Origin: Nocardioides cynanchi
Lineage (GTDB): Bacteria; Actinomycetota; Actinomycetes; Propionibacteriales; Nocardioidaceae
Direction: 5' to 3'
Assembly (NCBI RefSeq): GCF_008761635.1
Contig: NZ_CP044344.1
Span: forward strand, 1,426,001-1,490,000
Length of the DNA: 64,000 nucleotides
Shown here: positions 1 through 8,591 of the stretch, piece by piece
Layout of the letters: each line of letters begins with the position of its first letter
How positions within the stretch are numbered: position 1 is the stretch's first letter
Position numbers and translations under genes: made by a program
The notes under the pieces: generated by a model
Database searches by the model: none
Told to the model about the DNA's origin: nothing
What the model saw: only the letters and a program-made list of their open reading frames with translations

Positions 1-25
1 CTGCTCGGTCTCGACGCGTCGGTGG

Positions 26-2749
26 TCAGTGCGCGGCGTCGTGCCAGCTGTGGCCGGTGCCGACCGAGACGTCGAGCGGCACGGCGAGCGACGCTGCGGC
101 GCCCATCTCGCGACGCACGATGTCCTCGAGGGTCTCGCGCTCCCCCTCGGCCACCTCGAAGACCAGCTCGTCGTGTACCTGGAGCAGCATCCGTGACCCC
201 AGCCCGGCCTCGCGGACCGCGGCGTCGACCCGCAGCATGGCGACCTTGATCAGGTCGGCGGCCGAGCCCTGGATCGGGGCGTTGAGCGCCATCCGCTCGG
301 CCATCTCGCGACGTTGACGGTTGTCGCTGGTCAGGTCGGGGAGATAGCGGCGGCGACCCCAGAGCGTCTCGGTGAACCCGGTGCGCCGGGCCTCGTCGAC
401 GACACCGCCGAGGTAGTCACGGACCCCGCCGAAGGTCAGGAAGTACTCGTCCATCAGCCCCCGCGCCTCGCCCGGGTCGATCCGCAGCTGCGCGCCGAGC
501 CCGAACGCCGAGAGCCCGTAGGCGAGCCCGTAGTTCATCGCCTTGATCTTGGCCCGCTGGGCACCGGTGACCTCGTCGGCCGGCACGCCGAAGACCCGGG
601 ACGCGGTGATCGAGTGGAAGTCCTGGCCCGACTTGAACGCCTCGATCAGGAGGGCGTCCTCCGACAGGTGGGCCATGATCCGCATCTCGATCTGGCTGTA
701 GTCGGCGGTCATCAGGCAGTCGAAGCCCTTCCCGACCACGAAGCCCTCGCGGATCCGGCGCCCTTCCTCGGTGCGGATCGGGATGTTCTGCAGGTTGGGG
801 TCGGTGCTCGACAGCCGCCCCGTCGCCGCGATGGTCTGGTTGAACGTCGTGTGGATGCGACCGTCGGACTGGACCGTCTTCAGCAGCCCTTCGATGGTCT
901 GCCGCAGCCGGCTCACGTCGCGGTGCCGGAGCAGCGCCATCAGGAACGGGTGCTCGGTCTTCTCGTACAGCTGCTGCAACGCGTCGGCGTCGGTGGTGTA
1001 ACCGGTCTTCGTGCGCTTGGTCTTGGGCATGCCGAGCTCGTCGAAGAGGACGACCTGGAGCTGCTTGGGCGAGCCGAGGTTGATCTCCTTGCCGATCACC
1101 CGGAAGGCCTCGGCGGCCGCGTCGCGCACCTCGTCGGCGAAGTGCGACTCGAGGGTCGCGAGATGCTCGCTGTCGACGGCGATCCCGGTCTGCTCCATCG
1201 TCGCCAGCAGGTCGACCAGGGGCAGCTCGACCTCGGCCAGCAGGGTGGTGCCACCGGTCTGCTCGATCTCGCCGTCGAGCGTGTCGGCCAGGTCGAGCAC
1301 GGCCCGCGCGTGCAGCATCGCGGTGTCGGCGGCGTCGCCACCGACTCCGTCGACGTCGAGGCTCAGCTGGTCGTCGTCGGCCGTGCCCTGCTTCAGCTCG
1401 CGCTTGAGGTAGCGCAGCGTGAGGTCGGCGAGGTCGTAGGAGCGCTGGTCGGGCCGGACCAGGTAGGCGGCCAGAGCGGTGTCGCTGACCAGGCCGCGCA
1501 GCGGCCAGCCACGGGCGGCCAGGGCCAGCATCGGGCCCTTGGCGTCGTGCAGCACCTTGGCGCGGTGCGGGTCACCCAGCCAGCCCAGCACCGCGGCGTC
1601 GTCGGCGGGCGAGACCTCGGTGACGTCGATCCAGGCGGCCTGACCGTCGGCCGCGGCCAGTGCGATCCCGCGCAGCTCGCCGGTGCCGGCACCCCACGAC
1701 CCCTGCACGGTGACGCCGGTCCGGACGTCGGGCCCGGCGTGGTCGTCGAGCCAGGCTGCCACCTCGCCCAGCGCCAGGCGTGCGCCCTGGAGGTCGAAGC
1801 CGGAGTCGTCGATCAGGGTGGCGTCCTGCACGTCCCACGACTCGAGCAGCCGCTCGCGCAGCACCCGGAACTCCAGGGAGTCGAAGAGCGTGTGCACGAG
1901 GTCGCGGTCCCACGACTGGGCCGCGAGGTCGTGGGGACCGAGCTCGAGGTCGAGGTCGCGGACCAGTGCGTTGAGGCGGCGGTTGCGGATCACGTCACCG
2001 AGGTGCTCGCGCAGCGCCTCGCCCTTCTTGCCGGTGATCCGGTCGGCATGGGTGATCACGTTGTCGAGGCCGTCGTACTCGTTGATCCAGCGCGCGGCGA
2101 AGCCGGGGCCGACCCCGGGCACACCGGGCAGGTTGTCGGAGCTCTCGCCGACGATCGCGGCGAGCTCGGGATAGCGGTGCGGGGGCACGCCGTACTTCGC
2201 CTCGACCGCGTCGGGGGTCATCCGGGCCAGCTCGGAGACCCCGCGCATCGGGTAGAGCACCGTCGAGTGCTCGGTGACCAGCTGGAGGGAGTCGCGGTCG
2301 CCGGTGAGGATCAGCACCTCCATGTCCTCGGCGAGCGCCTCGGTGACCAGGGTGGCGATGATGTCGTCGGCCTCGTAGCCCTCGACGGCGAGGTGCCGGA
2401 TGCGCAGCGCGTCGAGCACCTCGTTGATCAGAGGCAGCTGGCTGGAGAACTCCTCGGGCGTCTTGTTGCGCTTCGCCTTGTACTCGGCGTACTCGGCGAG
2501 GCGGAAGGTCTGCCGGGACTTGTCGAAGGCGACTCCGATGTGGGTGGGCTGCTCGTCACGGAGCACGTTGATCAGCATCGAGGTGAACCCGAAGACCGCG
2601 TTGGTGTGCTGACCGGTGGTCGTCGAGAAGTTCTCCACGGGGAGCGCGAAGAACGCCCGGTAGGCGATCGAGTGCCCGTCCAGCAGCAGCAACCGGGGCC
2701 GGGTCTGGGAGTCGGTGTGGGTCGCGGTCAGGGCGCTGGCGTCGGGCAC
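26..2749 (-). CDS. polA: DNA polymerase I
   Basis: Family A DNA polymerase for Okazaki-fragment processing and repair; 907 aa, normal for actinobacteria. Seen: an N-terminal 5'-nuclease domain (about 1-300, starting LLLLDGHSIAYRAFFAL), a middle domain in the position of the 3'-5' exonuclease (about 330-510), and a polymerase domain with motif A DYSQIEMRI (from about 683), motif B RAKIKAMNYGLAYG (about 732) and motif C VHDE (858-861). The usual exonuclease motif I (DTET-like) is not visible, so proofreading is probably absent, as in mycobacterial PolA. The GTG start at 2749 lies 6 nt after a TAGAGT -10 box (2756-2761) and has no clear RBS, which suggests a leaderless start. Divergent from the thioesterase gene. 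Confidence 0.97.
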   Translation of the reverse strand: MPDASALTATHTDSQTRPRLLLLDGHSIAYRAFFALPVENFSTTTGQHTNAVFGFTSMLINVLRDEQPTHIGVAFDKSRQTFRLAEYAEYKAKRNKTPEEFSSQLPLINEVLDALRIRHLAVEGYEADDIIATLVTEALAEDMEVLILTGDRDSLQLVTEHSTVLYPMRGVSELARMTPDAVEAKYGVPPHRYPELAAIVGESSDNLPGVPGVGPGFAARWINEYDGLDNVITHADRITGKKGEALREHLGDVIRNRRLNALVRDLDLELGPHDLAAQSWDRDLVHTLFDSLEFRVLRERLLESWDVQDATLIDDSGFDLQGARLALGEVAAWLDDHAGPDVRTGVTVQGSWGAGTGELRGIALAAADGQAAWIDVTEVSPADDAAVLGWLGDPHRAKVLHDAKGPMLALAARGWPLRGLVSDTALAAYLVRPDQRSYDLADLTLRYLKRELKQGTADDDQLSLDVDGVGGDAADTAMLHARAVLDLADTLDGEIEQTGGTTLLAEVELPLVDLLATMEQTGIAVDSEHLATLESHFADEVRDAAAEAFRVIGKEINLGSPKQLQVVLFDELGMPKTKRTKTGYTTDADALQQLYEKTEHPFLMALLRHRDVSRLRQTIEGLLKTVQSDGRIHTTFNQTIAATGRLSSTDPNLQNIPIRTEEGRRIREGFVVGKGFDCLMTADYSQIEMRIMAHLSEDALLIEAFKSGQDFHSITASRVFGVPADEVTGAQRAKIKAMNYGLAYGLSAFGLGAQLRIDPGEARGLMDEYFLTFGGVRDYLGGVVDEARRTGFTETLWGRRRYLPDLTSDNRQRREMAERMALNAPIQGSAADLIKVAMLRVDAAVREAGLGSRMLLQVHDELVFEVAEGERETLEDIVRREMGAAASLAVPLDVSVGTGHSWHDAAH

Positions 2750-2755
2750 CCGGTG

Positions 2756-2761
2756 ACTCTA
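2756..2761 (-). promoter_or_regulatory. -10 box of polA, leaderless
   Basis: Reads TAGAGT on the minus strand, with 6 nt between the box and the GTG start of polA. A start site 7 nt after the box would put +1 on the start codon. No convincing -35 hexamer was found. Confidence 0.45.
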
Positions 2762-2799
2762 TCGACTGCCGCCGACAGCCCGTCTGCGACGATGACGGC

Positions 2800-3228
2800 A
2801 TGACCGACGAGCAGATCGAGGCCTTCGTGGCCGGCATGCCGGAGGGCATGGGCGCACTCAACGACAAGCTCGGGATCGTCCTCACCGAGGTGGGTCCCGA
2901 CCGGATCGTGGCGACGATGCCGGTCGAGGGGAACACCCAGCCGTTCGGCCTCCTGCACGGTGGGGCGTCGGTGGTGCTGGCCGAGACCCTGGGCTCGCTG
3001 GGGTCGGCGCTGCACTGCCCGCCCGACCGGGTGCCGGTGGGCATCGACATCAACGCGACCCACCACCGGGCCGCGACGTCGGGCACGGTGACCGGAGTCG
3101 CGACTCCGCTGCACACGGGGCGCACGATGGCGTCGTTCGAGATCGTGATCAGCGACGAGCGCGACCGACGGGTGTGCACCTGCCGGATCACCTGTGCCCT
3201 GATCCCCCGCGAGCGGGTCCCGCAGTAG
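2800..3228 (+). CDS. PaaI-type hotdog thioesterase
   Basis: A 142-aa single hotdog-fold protein, probably hydrolysing acyl- or aryl-CoA thioesters in the cytoplasm. Seen: the family core around residues 45-75 with PFGLLHGGASVVLAETLGS, where the HGG-x-x-x-x-x-A/E pattern carries the usual catalytic acid (E), followed by a V-G-I-D-I-N-A-x-H-H strand. Length matches the PaaI/YdiI class. There is no RBS; a GACGAT box ends 6 nt before the ATG, so it may also be leaderless. Divergent from polA, 50 bp away, and convergent with the acetyltransferase downstream. The substrate is unknown; a menaquinone-pathway (DHNA-CoA) role is possible but not shown by context. Confidence 0.85.
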   Translation: MTDEQIEAFVAGMPEGMGALNDKLGIVLTEVGPDRIVATMPVEGNTQPFGLLHGGASVVLAETLGSLGSALHCPPDRVPVGIDINATHHRAATSGTVTGVATPLHTGRTMASFEIVISDERDRRVCTCRITCALIPRERVPQ

Positions 3229-3248
3229 CGCGACGCCCAGGGCGTGCC

Positions 3249-3806
3249 TCAACGGCCGGAGACGGACCGAGTGCTGCGCAGGCTGCGGCGTACGGCGAGC
3301 ACCTGCGACATCTGCCGGGTGCCGGGGTGGCGGTTGGCGAGCCGCGCGCGCACGGCCGGCGTCGGCGCCATCCGCAGGACTGCCTGCGGCGCCAGGGCGA
3401 TCCGGGCCATGAAGCGGTTGGCCTCGCGTGAGCCCGAGGCCGTGGCGGTGGCGACGTGGCCGATGCCGAGCTCCTCGGCCCAGGTCACCGCACACTCCAC
3501 GAGTGCCCGACCCACACCGTGGCGCCGGTGCTCCGCGACGACCGCCGGGTTGTGGATCTGCAGCACCGGCTCGGCGTTGACGGGTGAGTACGTCGTGGTC
3601 TTGAGGTAGACCGCGCCGGCGAACGCGCCGTCGTACTCCGCGACCACCAGACGGTGACCCGGTTGCTGGTCGAGGTGCTCGATCACCGATGCGAGGTCCT
3701 CCAGCGCCTCCTCGGCTCCGCGGCGCAGATAGGGCTGCCACAGGTCCGCCAGGGCGCTCGCATCCGACAGACGTGCCTCGCGCATGGTCACCAAGGACCG
3801 ACTCAT
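3249..3806 (-). CDS. GNAT family N-acetyltransferase
   Basis: A 185-aa acetyl-CoA-dependent acetyltransferase. Seen: N-terminal REARLSDASALADLWQPYL (beta1-alpha1 of the GNAT fold), a central strand LVVAEYDGAFAGAVYL, and the acetyl-CoA-binding motif A as VVAEHRRHGVGRALVECAV (RRHGVG). The open frame extends further upstream, but the ATG at 3806 is preceded by a good GGAGG 8 nt away and matches where the fold begins, so the shorter start is used. The C-terminal ~40 residues are basic and variable. Substrate not predictable. Confidence 0.85.
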   Translation of the reverse strand: MSRSLVTMREARLSDASALADLWQPYLRRGAEEALEDLASVIEHLDQQPGHRLVVAEYDGAFAGAVYLKTTTYSPVNAEPVLQIHNPAVVAEHRRHGVGRALVECAVTWAEELGIGHVATATASGSREANRFMARIALAPQAVLRMAPTPAVRARLANRHPGTRQMSQVLAVRRSLRSTRSVSGR

Positions 3807-3909
3807 CCGTAGACCTCCAGGCCAACGAAGGAGCGGCACGTCTGGTCCCCCCGTGGGTGCCGCACCCGGCAGACTACGCTCAGGGCCCCCGACTTGTCCC
3901 AGGAGTCCC

Positions 3910-4656
3910 GTGATCACCGGCACCGGCACCGCGGTCAACGTCGCCACCGTCCTCCTCGGCGCCACCGTCGGCGTCCTGGCCGGCCACCGCCTCCCGCCCC
4001 GGAGCCGCGACCTGGTGACCGACGCACTCGGGCTGGTGACCCTGCTGATCGCCGGTCTGTCCGTGGTCTCGGTCAACGATCCCGCCCTGGCCGCGGAGGT
4101 GGGCAGCTCGGCCCCGCTCCTGATCGTGCTGGGCTCGCTGGTGCTGGGTGGGATCGTCGGCTCCCTGCTGCGGCTCGAGCAGCGCGTCGAGGCGCTCGGC
4201 GGCTGGCTGCAGGCACGCCTGTCGAGATCGGCCGACTCGACCGGACGGGCCCGTTTCATCGAAGGCTTCGTGACCTCCTCGCTGGTCTTCTGCACCGGCC
4301 CGCTGACCATCCTCGGCTCGCTGTCCGACGGTCTCGGGCACGGGGCGGACCAGCTCTATCTCAAGGCCACCCTCGACGGGTTCGCCGCGATCGCGTTCGC
4401 CGCCTCGTTCGGCTGGGGCGTGGCCGCCAGCGCGCTGACCGTACTGGCGGTCCAGGGCTCGCTCACCCTGCTCGGCGCCGGCCTGGGCAACGTGCTCTCC
4501 GACGCCGGGCTGGCCGCGGTCACCGCCAGCGGTGGGCTGATGCTGGTCGGGGTGGCGCTGCGACTGCTGCGGATCCGCGAGATCGCGGTCGCCGACCTGC
4601 TCCCGGGGCTCGTGGTCGCCCCGCTGCTCGTGCAGGTCGTCGCGGCGTTCCGCTGA
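3910..4656 (+). CDS. DUF554 family membrane protein
   Basis: A 248-aa integral membrane protein of the DUF554 (YdfK-like) family, of unknown function. Seen: about seven hydrophobic segments, a Gly-rich N-terminal helix (TAVNVATVLLGATVGVLAG), and the family's conserved central block around residues 118-135 (FIEGFVTSSLVFCTGPLTIL), followed by GSLSDGLG. The GTG start at 3910 has AGGAG immediately upstream, slightly close but better than any start in the longer open frame. A TACGCT box about 30 nt upstream could be its -10. Stands alone between oppositely oriented or unrelated genes. Confidence 0.8.
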   Translation: MITGTGTAVNVATVLLGATVGVLAGHRLPPRSRDLVTDALGLVTLLIAGLSVVSVNDPALAAEVGSSAPLLIVLGSLVLGGIVGSLLRLEQRVEALGGWLQARLSRSADSTGRARFIEGFVTSSLVFCTGPLTILGSLSDGLGHGADQLYLKATLDGFAAIAFAASFGWGVAASALTVLAVQGSLTLLGAGLGNVLSDAGLAAVTASGGLMLVGVALRLLRIREIAVADLLPGLVVAPLLVQVVAAFR

Positions 4657-4682
4657 GCTCCCCGGCTGCGGCACAGGCGGTT

Positions 4683-4717
4683 CACAGGATCCGTACAGGA
4701 AGCTCCGTGATCCTGTG
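4683..4717. promoter_or_regulatory. 9-bp inverted repeat upstream of the membrane protein gene
   Basis: CACAGGATC (4683-4691) and GATCCTGTG (4709-4717) are perfect inverted arms separated by 17 nt. The repeat ends 3 nt before the likely ATG at 4721, so it could be an operator or a translation-blocking hairpin. No known regulator site is recognised. Confidence 0.4.
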
Positions 4718-4720
4718 CAG

Positions 4721-5485
4721 ATGCAGAGTGTCAGCGATCTCGCGTCCACCCCTGCCGTGGCCGCTCTCGTGGCCGAGGCCACCGGCAAGGAACGGCGCGA
4801 GGACCCGGTCCTGCCGCGCACCGGAGGTCCGGCCGGCAACGCTGTGCTGACGGCGTGGACCGGTCTGGTCCTGCTGGTGCTCTCCGCGGCCGAGCTGCTC
4901 ACCCTGTTCAACGTGCGCGGTCTGCTGTCGTGGCACGTCGCGATCGGGGCGCTGCTGATCCCGCCGGCGCTGATGAAGACCGCGACCACCGGCTGGCGGA
5001 TCCTGCGCTACTACGTCGGCGACGCGTCGTACCGGGCCGCCGGGCCGCCCCCGATGGCCCTGCGGCTGCTGGGTCCCCTCGTCGTCGCCTCGACCCTGGG
5101 CCTGCTCGGCTCCGGGGTGCTGCTCGTGCTGCTCGGCAACGACACCAGCCAGCGCAGCTTCGTCTCGTTCCTCGGCTTCGGGGTCAGCTGGGTCAGCGTG
5201 CACCAGGGCTTCTTCATCGTCTGGGGCTCCGCCACCGGGCTGCACCTCCTCGGCCGGATCGTGCCGGCCCTGATGCTGACCTTCGGCCGGACCCCCCACC
5301 TGCGGGTACCGGGTGGCTGGGCGCGGTCGGTCCTGATCGGGATGGCGGCCGCGGTCGCGGTGCTGCTGGCCGTGCTCCTGGTGCAGACCGAGGGGAGCTG
5401 GGGCGGCGGGGACGGGCCCGGCCGCTTCGACGACGGCGCCGGGGTGCCCGCGCCGGTCGCCGTCATGCGCCAGAGTCGTGTCTGA
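4721..5485 (+). CDS. Integral membrane protein, possible heme b (cytochrome b561-like)
   Basis: 254 aa from the ATG at 4721; a GTG at 4715 is an alternative start, and RBS spacing (AGGAAG at 4698) slightly favours GTG. Seen: a ~40-residue soluble N-terminus, then about five membrane segments. Histidines lie inside or at the edge of helices: His74 in SWHVAIGALLIPP and His163/His177 in VHQGFFIVWGSATGLHLLG (numbered from the GTG). Paired helix histidines resemble b-type cytochromes of the b561/DUF4405 kind; heme binding is inference only. The C-terminal tail (about 30 residues) is Gly-rich. Possibly regulated through the inverted repeat that ends at its start. Confidence 0.6.
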   Translation: MQSVSDLASTPAVAALVAEATGKERREDPVLPRTGGPAGNAVLTAWTGLVLLVLSAAELLTLFNVRGLLSWHVAIGALLIPPALMKTATTGWRILRYYVGDASYRAAGPPPMALRLLGPLVVASTLGLLGSGVLLVLLGNDTSQRSFVSFLGFGVSWVSVHQGFFIVWGSATGLHLLGRIVPALMLTFGRTPHLRVPGGWARSVLIGMAAAVAVLLAVLLVQTEGSWGGGDGPGRFDDGAGVPAPVAVMRQSRV

Positions 5486-5539
5486 TCCCTCACAGCACCT
5501 GGTCGGAACAGGCCAGGGGTAGGGCCGGTTGAGCCGGTC

Positions 5540-6403
5540 ATGACCCCTCCCACGACGTACCGCACCTCCTCGACCTTCCTGCTCGGCGGCGACCTCGAGG
5601 TCCACCGCCTGGGCTACGGCGCCATGCAGATCACCGGCGACGGTGTCTGGGGCCCGCCCGCGGACCACGACGGTGCCCTGGCCGTGCTGCGCGCCGCGAT
5701 CGAAGGTGGCGTCGACTTCATCGACACCGCCGACAGCTACGGCCCGGTCGTCAGCGAGCGCCTGATCGCCGAGGCGCTGCACCCCTACCCCGCCGGTCTG
5801 GTGATCGGCACGAAGGCGGGCAACACCCGCACCGGTCCCGGCGAGTGGATTCCGGTCGGCCGCCCGGCGTACCTCAAGCAGCAGGTGGAGCTGAGCCTGC
5901 GCAACCTCGACGTCGAGCGGATCGACCTCATCCAGCTGCACCGGGTCGACCCCGAGGTGCCCCTCGAGGACCAGGTCGGCGCGTTCGCCGAGCTGAAGGC
6001 CCAGGGCAAGGTCCGCCACATCGGCATGTCCGAGGTGTCGGTCGCCCAGCTCGAGCAGGCGCGCGCGGTCACCGAGATCGCCAGCGTGCAGAACCTCTAC
6101 AACCTGACCAACCGCCAGTCGCAGGACGTGCTCGACTACGCGACCCGTGAGGGCATCGCGTTCATCCCGTGGTTCCCGATCGCGACCGGTGACCTGGCCG
6201 CGCCCGACAGCCCGGTGGCCGAGATCGCCCGTGAGCTGGACGCGACGCCCTCGCAGGTGGCGCTGGCCTGGCTGCTGCACATCTCTCCGGTCGTGCTGCC
6301 GATCCCGGGCACCAAGTCGGTCGACCACCTGAGGGAGAACCTCGGCGCGTCGTCGCTCGAGCTCTCCGACGCCGACCTGGACCGGCTCGACCGGCTCGCC
6401 TGA
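5540..6403 (+). CDS. Aldo/keto reductase
   Basis: A 287-aa NADPH-dependent aldo/keto reductase with a single TIM barrel. Seen: GYGAMQITG near the N-terminus, [11 protein letters not shown] (catalytic Asp and Tyr), VIGTKAG (Lys), [18 protein letters not shown] (catalytic His and strand 4), and a C-terminal cofactor-binding stretch [19 protein letters not shown], the usual phosphate-binding loop of the AKR family. It resembles the bacterial YdbC/IolS-like group. Substrate unknown. Converges on the ANTAR regulator gene, with a hairpin between them. Confidence 0.92.
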   Translation: MTPPTTYRTSSTFLLGGDLEVHRLGYGAMQITGDGVWGPPADHDGALAVLRAAIEGGVDFIDTADSYGPVVSERLIAEALHPYPAGLVIGTKAGNTRTGPGEWIPVGRPAYLKQQVELSLRNLDVERIDLIQLHRVDPEVPLEDQVGAFAELKAQGKVRHIGMSEVSVAQLEQARAVTEIASVQNLYNLTNRQSQDVLDYATREGIAFIPWFPIATGDLAAPDSPVAEIARELDATPSQVALAWLLHISPVVLPIPGTKSVDHLRENLGASSLELSDADLDRLDRLA

Positions 6404-6414
6404 CGTCGTACGAC

Positions 6415-6455
6415 GTGGGGCGGGGCCTGGTCACACCCGGTCAGGCACCGCCCAC
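6415..6455. terminator. Hairpin terminator between aldo/keto reductase and pdtaR
   Basis: GTGGGGCGG...GCCTG on the left pairs with CAGGC...CCGCCCAC on the right, with one bulged base on each side and a 12-nt loop. It covers the last codons of the convergent regulator gene. The perfect palindrome CGTCGTACGACG at 6404-6415 lies directly beside it. No T-run, as is common in high-GC terminators. Confidence 0.5.
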
Positions 6456-7061
6456 GCCGTGCTCGACGACGCCCTCGGCCACCTCGCGCATCGAGCGGCG
6501 GAGGTCCATCGCCGTCTTCTGGATCCAGCGGAAGGCCTCCGGCTCGCTCAGCGCGAGCTCCTTCTGGAGGATCCCCTTGGCCCGGTCCACGGCCTTGCGA
6601 GCCGCCAGCTGGTCGCCGAGGTCGGCGAGCTCCGCCTCCAGGGCGTGCAGCTCGGAGAACCGGCTGACCGCGATCTCGATCGCCGGCACGAGGTCGGAGC
6701 GGGTGAACGGCTTGGTCAGGTAGGCCATCGCCCCGGCGTCGCGGGCGCGCTCCACGAGCTCCCGCTGCGAGAAGGCGGTCAGGATCACCACCGGCGCGAT
6801 CCGGGCACGGGCGATCCGCTCGGCCGCCGAGATGCCGTCGAGCACCGGCATCTTCACGTCCAGGATCACGAGGTCGGGCCGGTGCTCCTCGGCCAGCTCG
6901 ACCGCTCGCGCGCCGTCCGCGGCCTGGCCGACGACGTCGTACCCCTCCTCGGCGAGCATCTCGGCGAGGTCCATCCGGATCAGCGCCTCGTCCTCGGCGA
7001 TCACCACCCGGGCACGAGGGGTCCGGCCGGCCGCCCCCGGCAGCGCCTCTGCATCCGTCAC
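6441..7061 (-). CDS. pdtaR: ANTAR-domain response regulator (PdtaR-like)
   Basis: 206 aa: a receiver domain (about 17-130) and a C-terminal ANTAR RNA-binding domain (about 140-200). Seen: acidic pocket VVIAEDEAL, phosphoacceptor DLVILDVKMPVLDG, switch Thr in VILTAFSQ and Lys in YLTKPF; the ANTAR helices contain ARKAVDRAKGILQK and EPEAFRWIQKTAMD. PdtaR of mycobacteria acts by antitermination, binding paired hexaloop hairpins in nascent RNA after phosphorylation by PdtaS. The kinase gene is not in this window. The N-terminal 15 residues are a non-conserved extension. Transcribed towards the reductase gene, divergent from liv. Confidence 0.93.
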   Translation of the reverse strand: MTDAEALPGAAGRTPRARVVIAEDEALIRMDLAEMLAEEGYDVVGQAADGARAVELAEEHRPDLVILDVKMPVLDGISAAERIARARIAPVVILTAFSQRELVERARDAGAMAYLTKPFTRSDLVPAIEIAVSRFSELHALEAELADLGDQLAARKAVDRAKGILQKELALSEPEAFRWIQKTAMDLRRSMREVAEGVVEHGVGGA

Positions 7062-7202
7062 GGCGCAAGGCTAGCGGCGCGGAGCGCCCTCCCAGCGCTA
7101 CCCCTGGCCCAGATGGACGGGTGACAGTTGCGTCCCAATTGCTGAGCCGGACCGCGTCGTCCTTGACTAACGGCGCGGGTGAAGGGATCGTGCCCACCAC
7201 GT

Positions 7203-7221
7203 CGATGCCACGCGGGCATCG
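7203..7221. promoter_or_regulatory. Inverted repeat upstream of livK
   Basis: CGATGCC and GGCATCG form a perfect 7-bp stem with a 5-nt loop, 46 nt before the livK start, in the 205-bp spacer between pdtaR and livK. TTGACT at 7163-7168 could be a -35 box, but the matching -10 is poor. The repeat may be an operator for the transporter operon. Confidence 0.3.
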
Positions 7222-7266
7222 TCAGCAACTTTGGTTTGCATTGCGCCAAGGAGAGAACGAGGAGAC

Positions 7267-8475
7267 ATGCGGACTCGGTCCATCGCACACATCGGGGCAC
7301 TGAGCCTGATCGGCGCCCTGGCACTGGCTGGCTGCGGCAGCTCGAACTCCAGCACCGCTGGCGGAGGCGGCCTCACGTCGGGATCCTCGCCCACGGGCGG
7401 GGCCAGCGGCGGCACCTACACCATCGGCTTCGAGGGCCCCCTCTCGGGAAGCAACGCACAGCTCGGCATCAACGAGGTGAACGGCGTCCAGCTCGCCGTC
7501 GACCAGGCGAACGCCTCGGGCGACCTCGGGTTCACCGTCAAGCTCGTGAAGTCCGACGACCAGGGGAACCCGGCCCTGGCACCCGCCGCGGCCTCGAAGA
7601 TCATCCAGAACAGCAACGTGATGGGCGTGATCGGGCCGTCGTTCTCCGGCGCGACCCTCGCGGTCGCCAAGAACTACGGCAGCGCCGGGATCACGATCGT
7701 CAACCCGTCCGCCTCGGACGGCACGATCCAGACCCACGGCTTCCCGACCTGGCACCGGATCTTCCCCAACGACTACGCCGAGGGCCCGGCCGCGGCCGAC
7801 TTCCTGGCCAAGCACGCCCAGAAGGTCTTCGTGGTCAACGACCTCAGCGCCTACGGCGCCGGGGTCGCGGGTGCGGTCGCCAAGGAGCTGAAGAAGAAGG
7901 GCGTCACGGTCATCACCCAGGGCGTGGACGCCAAGACCACCGACTACGGCCCGATCTCGCAGACGATCGTGAACTCCGGCGCCCAGGCGATGTTCTACGG
8001 CGGCTACGACGCCCAGGGCGCGCTGTTCGCCAAGGCGCTGGCTGCGGCCGGCTACAAGGGCATCGCGATGGCCGGCAACGGCGTGAAGGACTCCGTCTTC
8101 GAGACGGGCGCCGGCGCGGCCGGTGTCGGCTGGTACTTCAGCTGCGGCTGCCAGGACGCCTCGGTGGCGCCCACGGCCAAGCAGTTCACGGCCGACTACA
8201 AGGCGGCGTTCAAGACCGAGCCGGGCACCTACTCCTCGGAGGCCTACGACGCCACCAACATCCTGCTCGCCGCGATCAAGGCAGCGGCGGCGGCTGGAAC
8301 GGTCACCCGGGCCGCGGTGAACGACGCGGTGAACAAGACCGACTACCAGGGCATCACCGGACACATCACCTTCGGTCCGGACGGTGACCTCCCGGTCGGC
8401 GAGGGCACGGTCAACCTGTTCCAGGACAAGAACCAGAAGATCGTCGGTCTCGGCGACATCACGAAGGCGAAGTGA
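7267..8475 (+). CDS. livK: Branched-chain amino-acid ABC transporter, substrate-binding lipoprotein
   Basis: A 402-aa periplasmic-binding protein (type I, Leu/Ile/Val or amide family) anchored outside the membrane. Seen: a signal peptide ending in lipobox LALAGC (Cys23), a Ser/Gly-rich linker (to about 55), then YTIGFEGPLSGSNAQLG, typical of the family's first strand, and VMGVIGPSFSGATLAVA, which normally lines the ligand site. The ATG at 7267 follows a strong AAGGAGAGAACGAGGAGAC leader; an upstream GTG in the same frame lacks signal-peptide sense. First gene of the liv operon; Lgt and LspA from this window would process it. The exact ligand cannot be read from sequence. Confidence 0.93.
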   Translation: MRTRSIAHIGALSLIGALALAGCGSSNSSTAGGGGLTSGSSPTGGASGGTYTIGFEGPLSGSNAQLGINEVNGVQLAVDQANASGDLGFTVKLVKSDDQGNPALAPAAASKIIQNSNVMGVIGPSFSGATLAVAKNYGSAGITIVNPSASDGTIQTHGFPTWHRIFPNDYAEGPAAADFLAKHAQKVFVVNDLSAYGAGVAGAVAKELKKKGVTVITQGVDAKTTDYGPISQTIVNSGAQAMFYGGYDAQGALFAKALAAAGYKGIAMAGNGVKDSVFETGAGAAGVGWYFSCGCQDASVAPTAKQFTADYKAAFKTEPGTYSSEAYDATNILLAAIKAAAAAGTVTRAAVNDAVNKTDYQGITGHITFGPDGDLPVGEGTVNLFQDKNQKIVGLGDITKAK

Positions 8476-8502
8476 CCACCGGCACGACGACCTGACCATC
8501 GG

Positions 8503-8538
8503 CGAGGGGCCTGCAGCCTGCGGTTGCAGCGCCCCTCG
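8503..8538 (+). terminator. Intra-operon hairpin between livK and livH
   Basis: CGAGGGGC+CTGCA pairs with TGCAG+C+GCCCCTCG: 13 base pairs with one bulged C and a 9-nt loop, no T-run. Its place after a binding-protein gene suggests partial termination or 3'-end protection of livK mRNA, so that LivK is made in excess over the membrane parts. Confidence 0.55.
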
Positions 8539-8591
8539 TCGTGGGTCGGTGGCAGGATGCGTGACCAGGCGCCGAGGGTGAGGACACCTGC

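Noticed and set aside
314-2803. An 829-aa plus-strand frame across polA
   Set aside because: Shadow of polA; no domains, biased composition.
7062-7266. A riboswitch or ncRNA upstream of livK
   Set aside because: Only one short hairpin and no known aptamer pattern could be seen.
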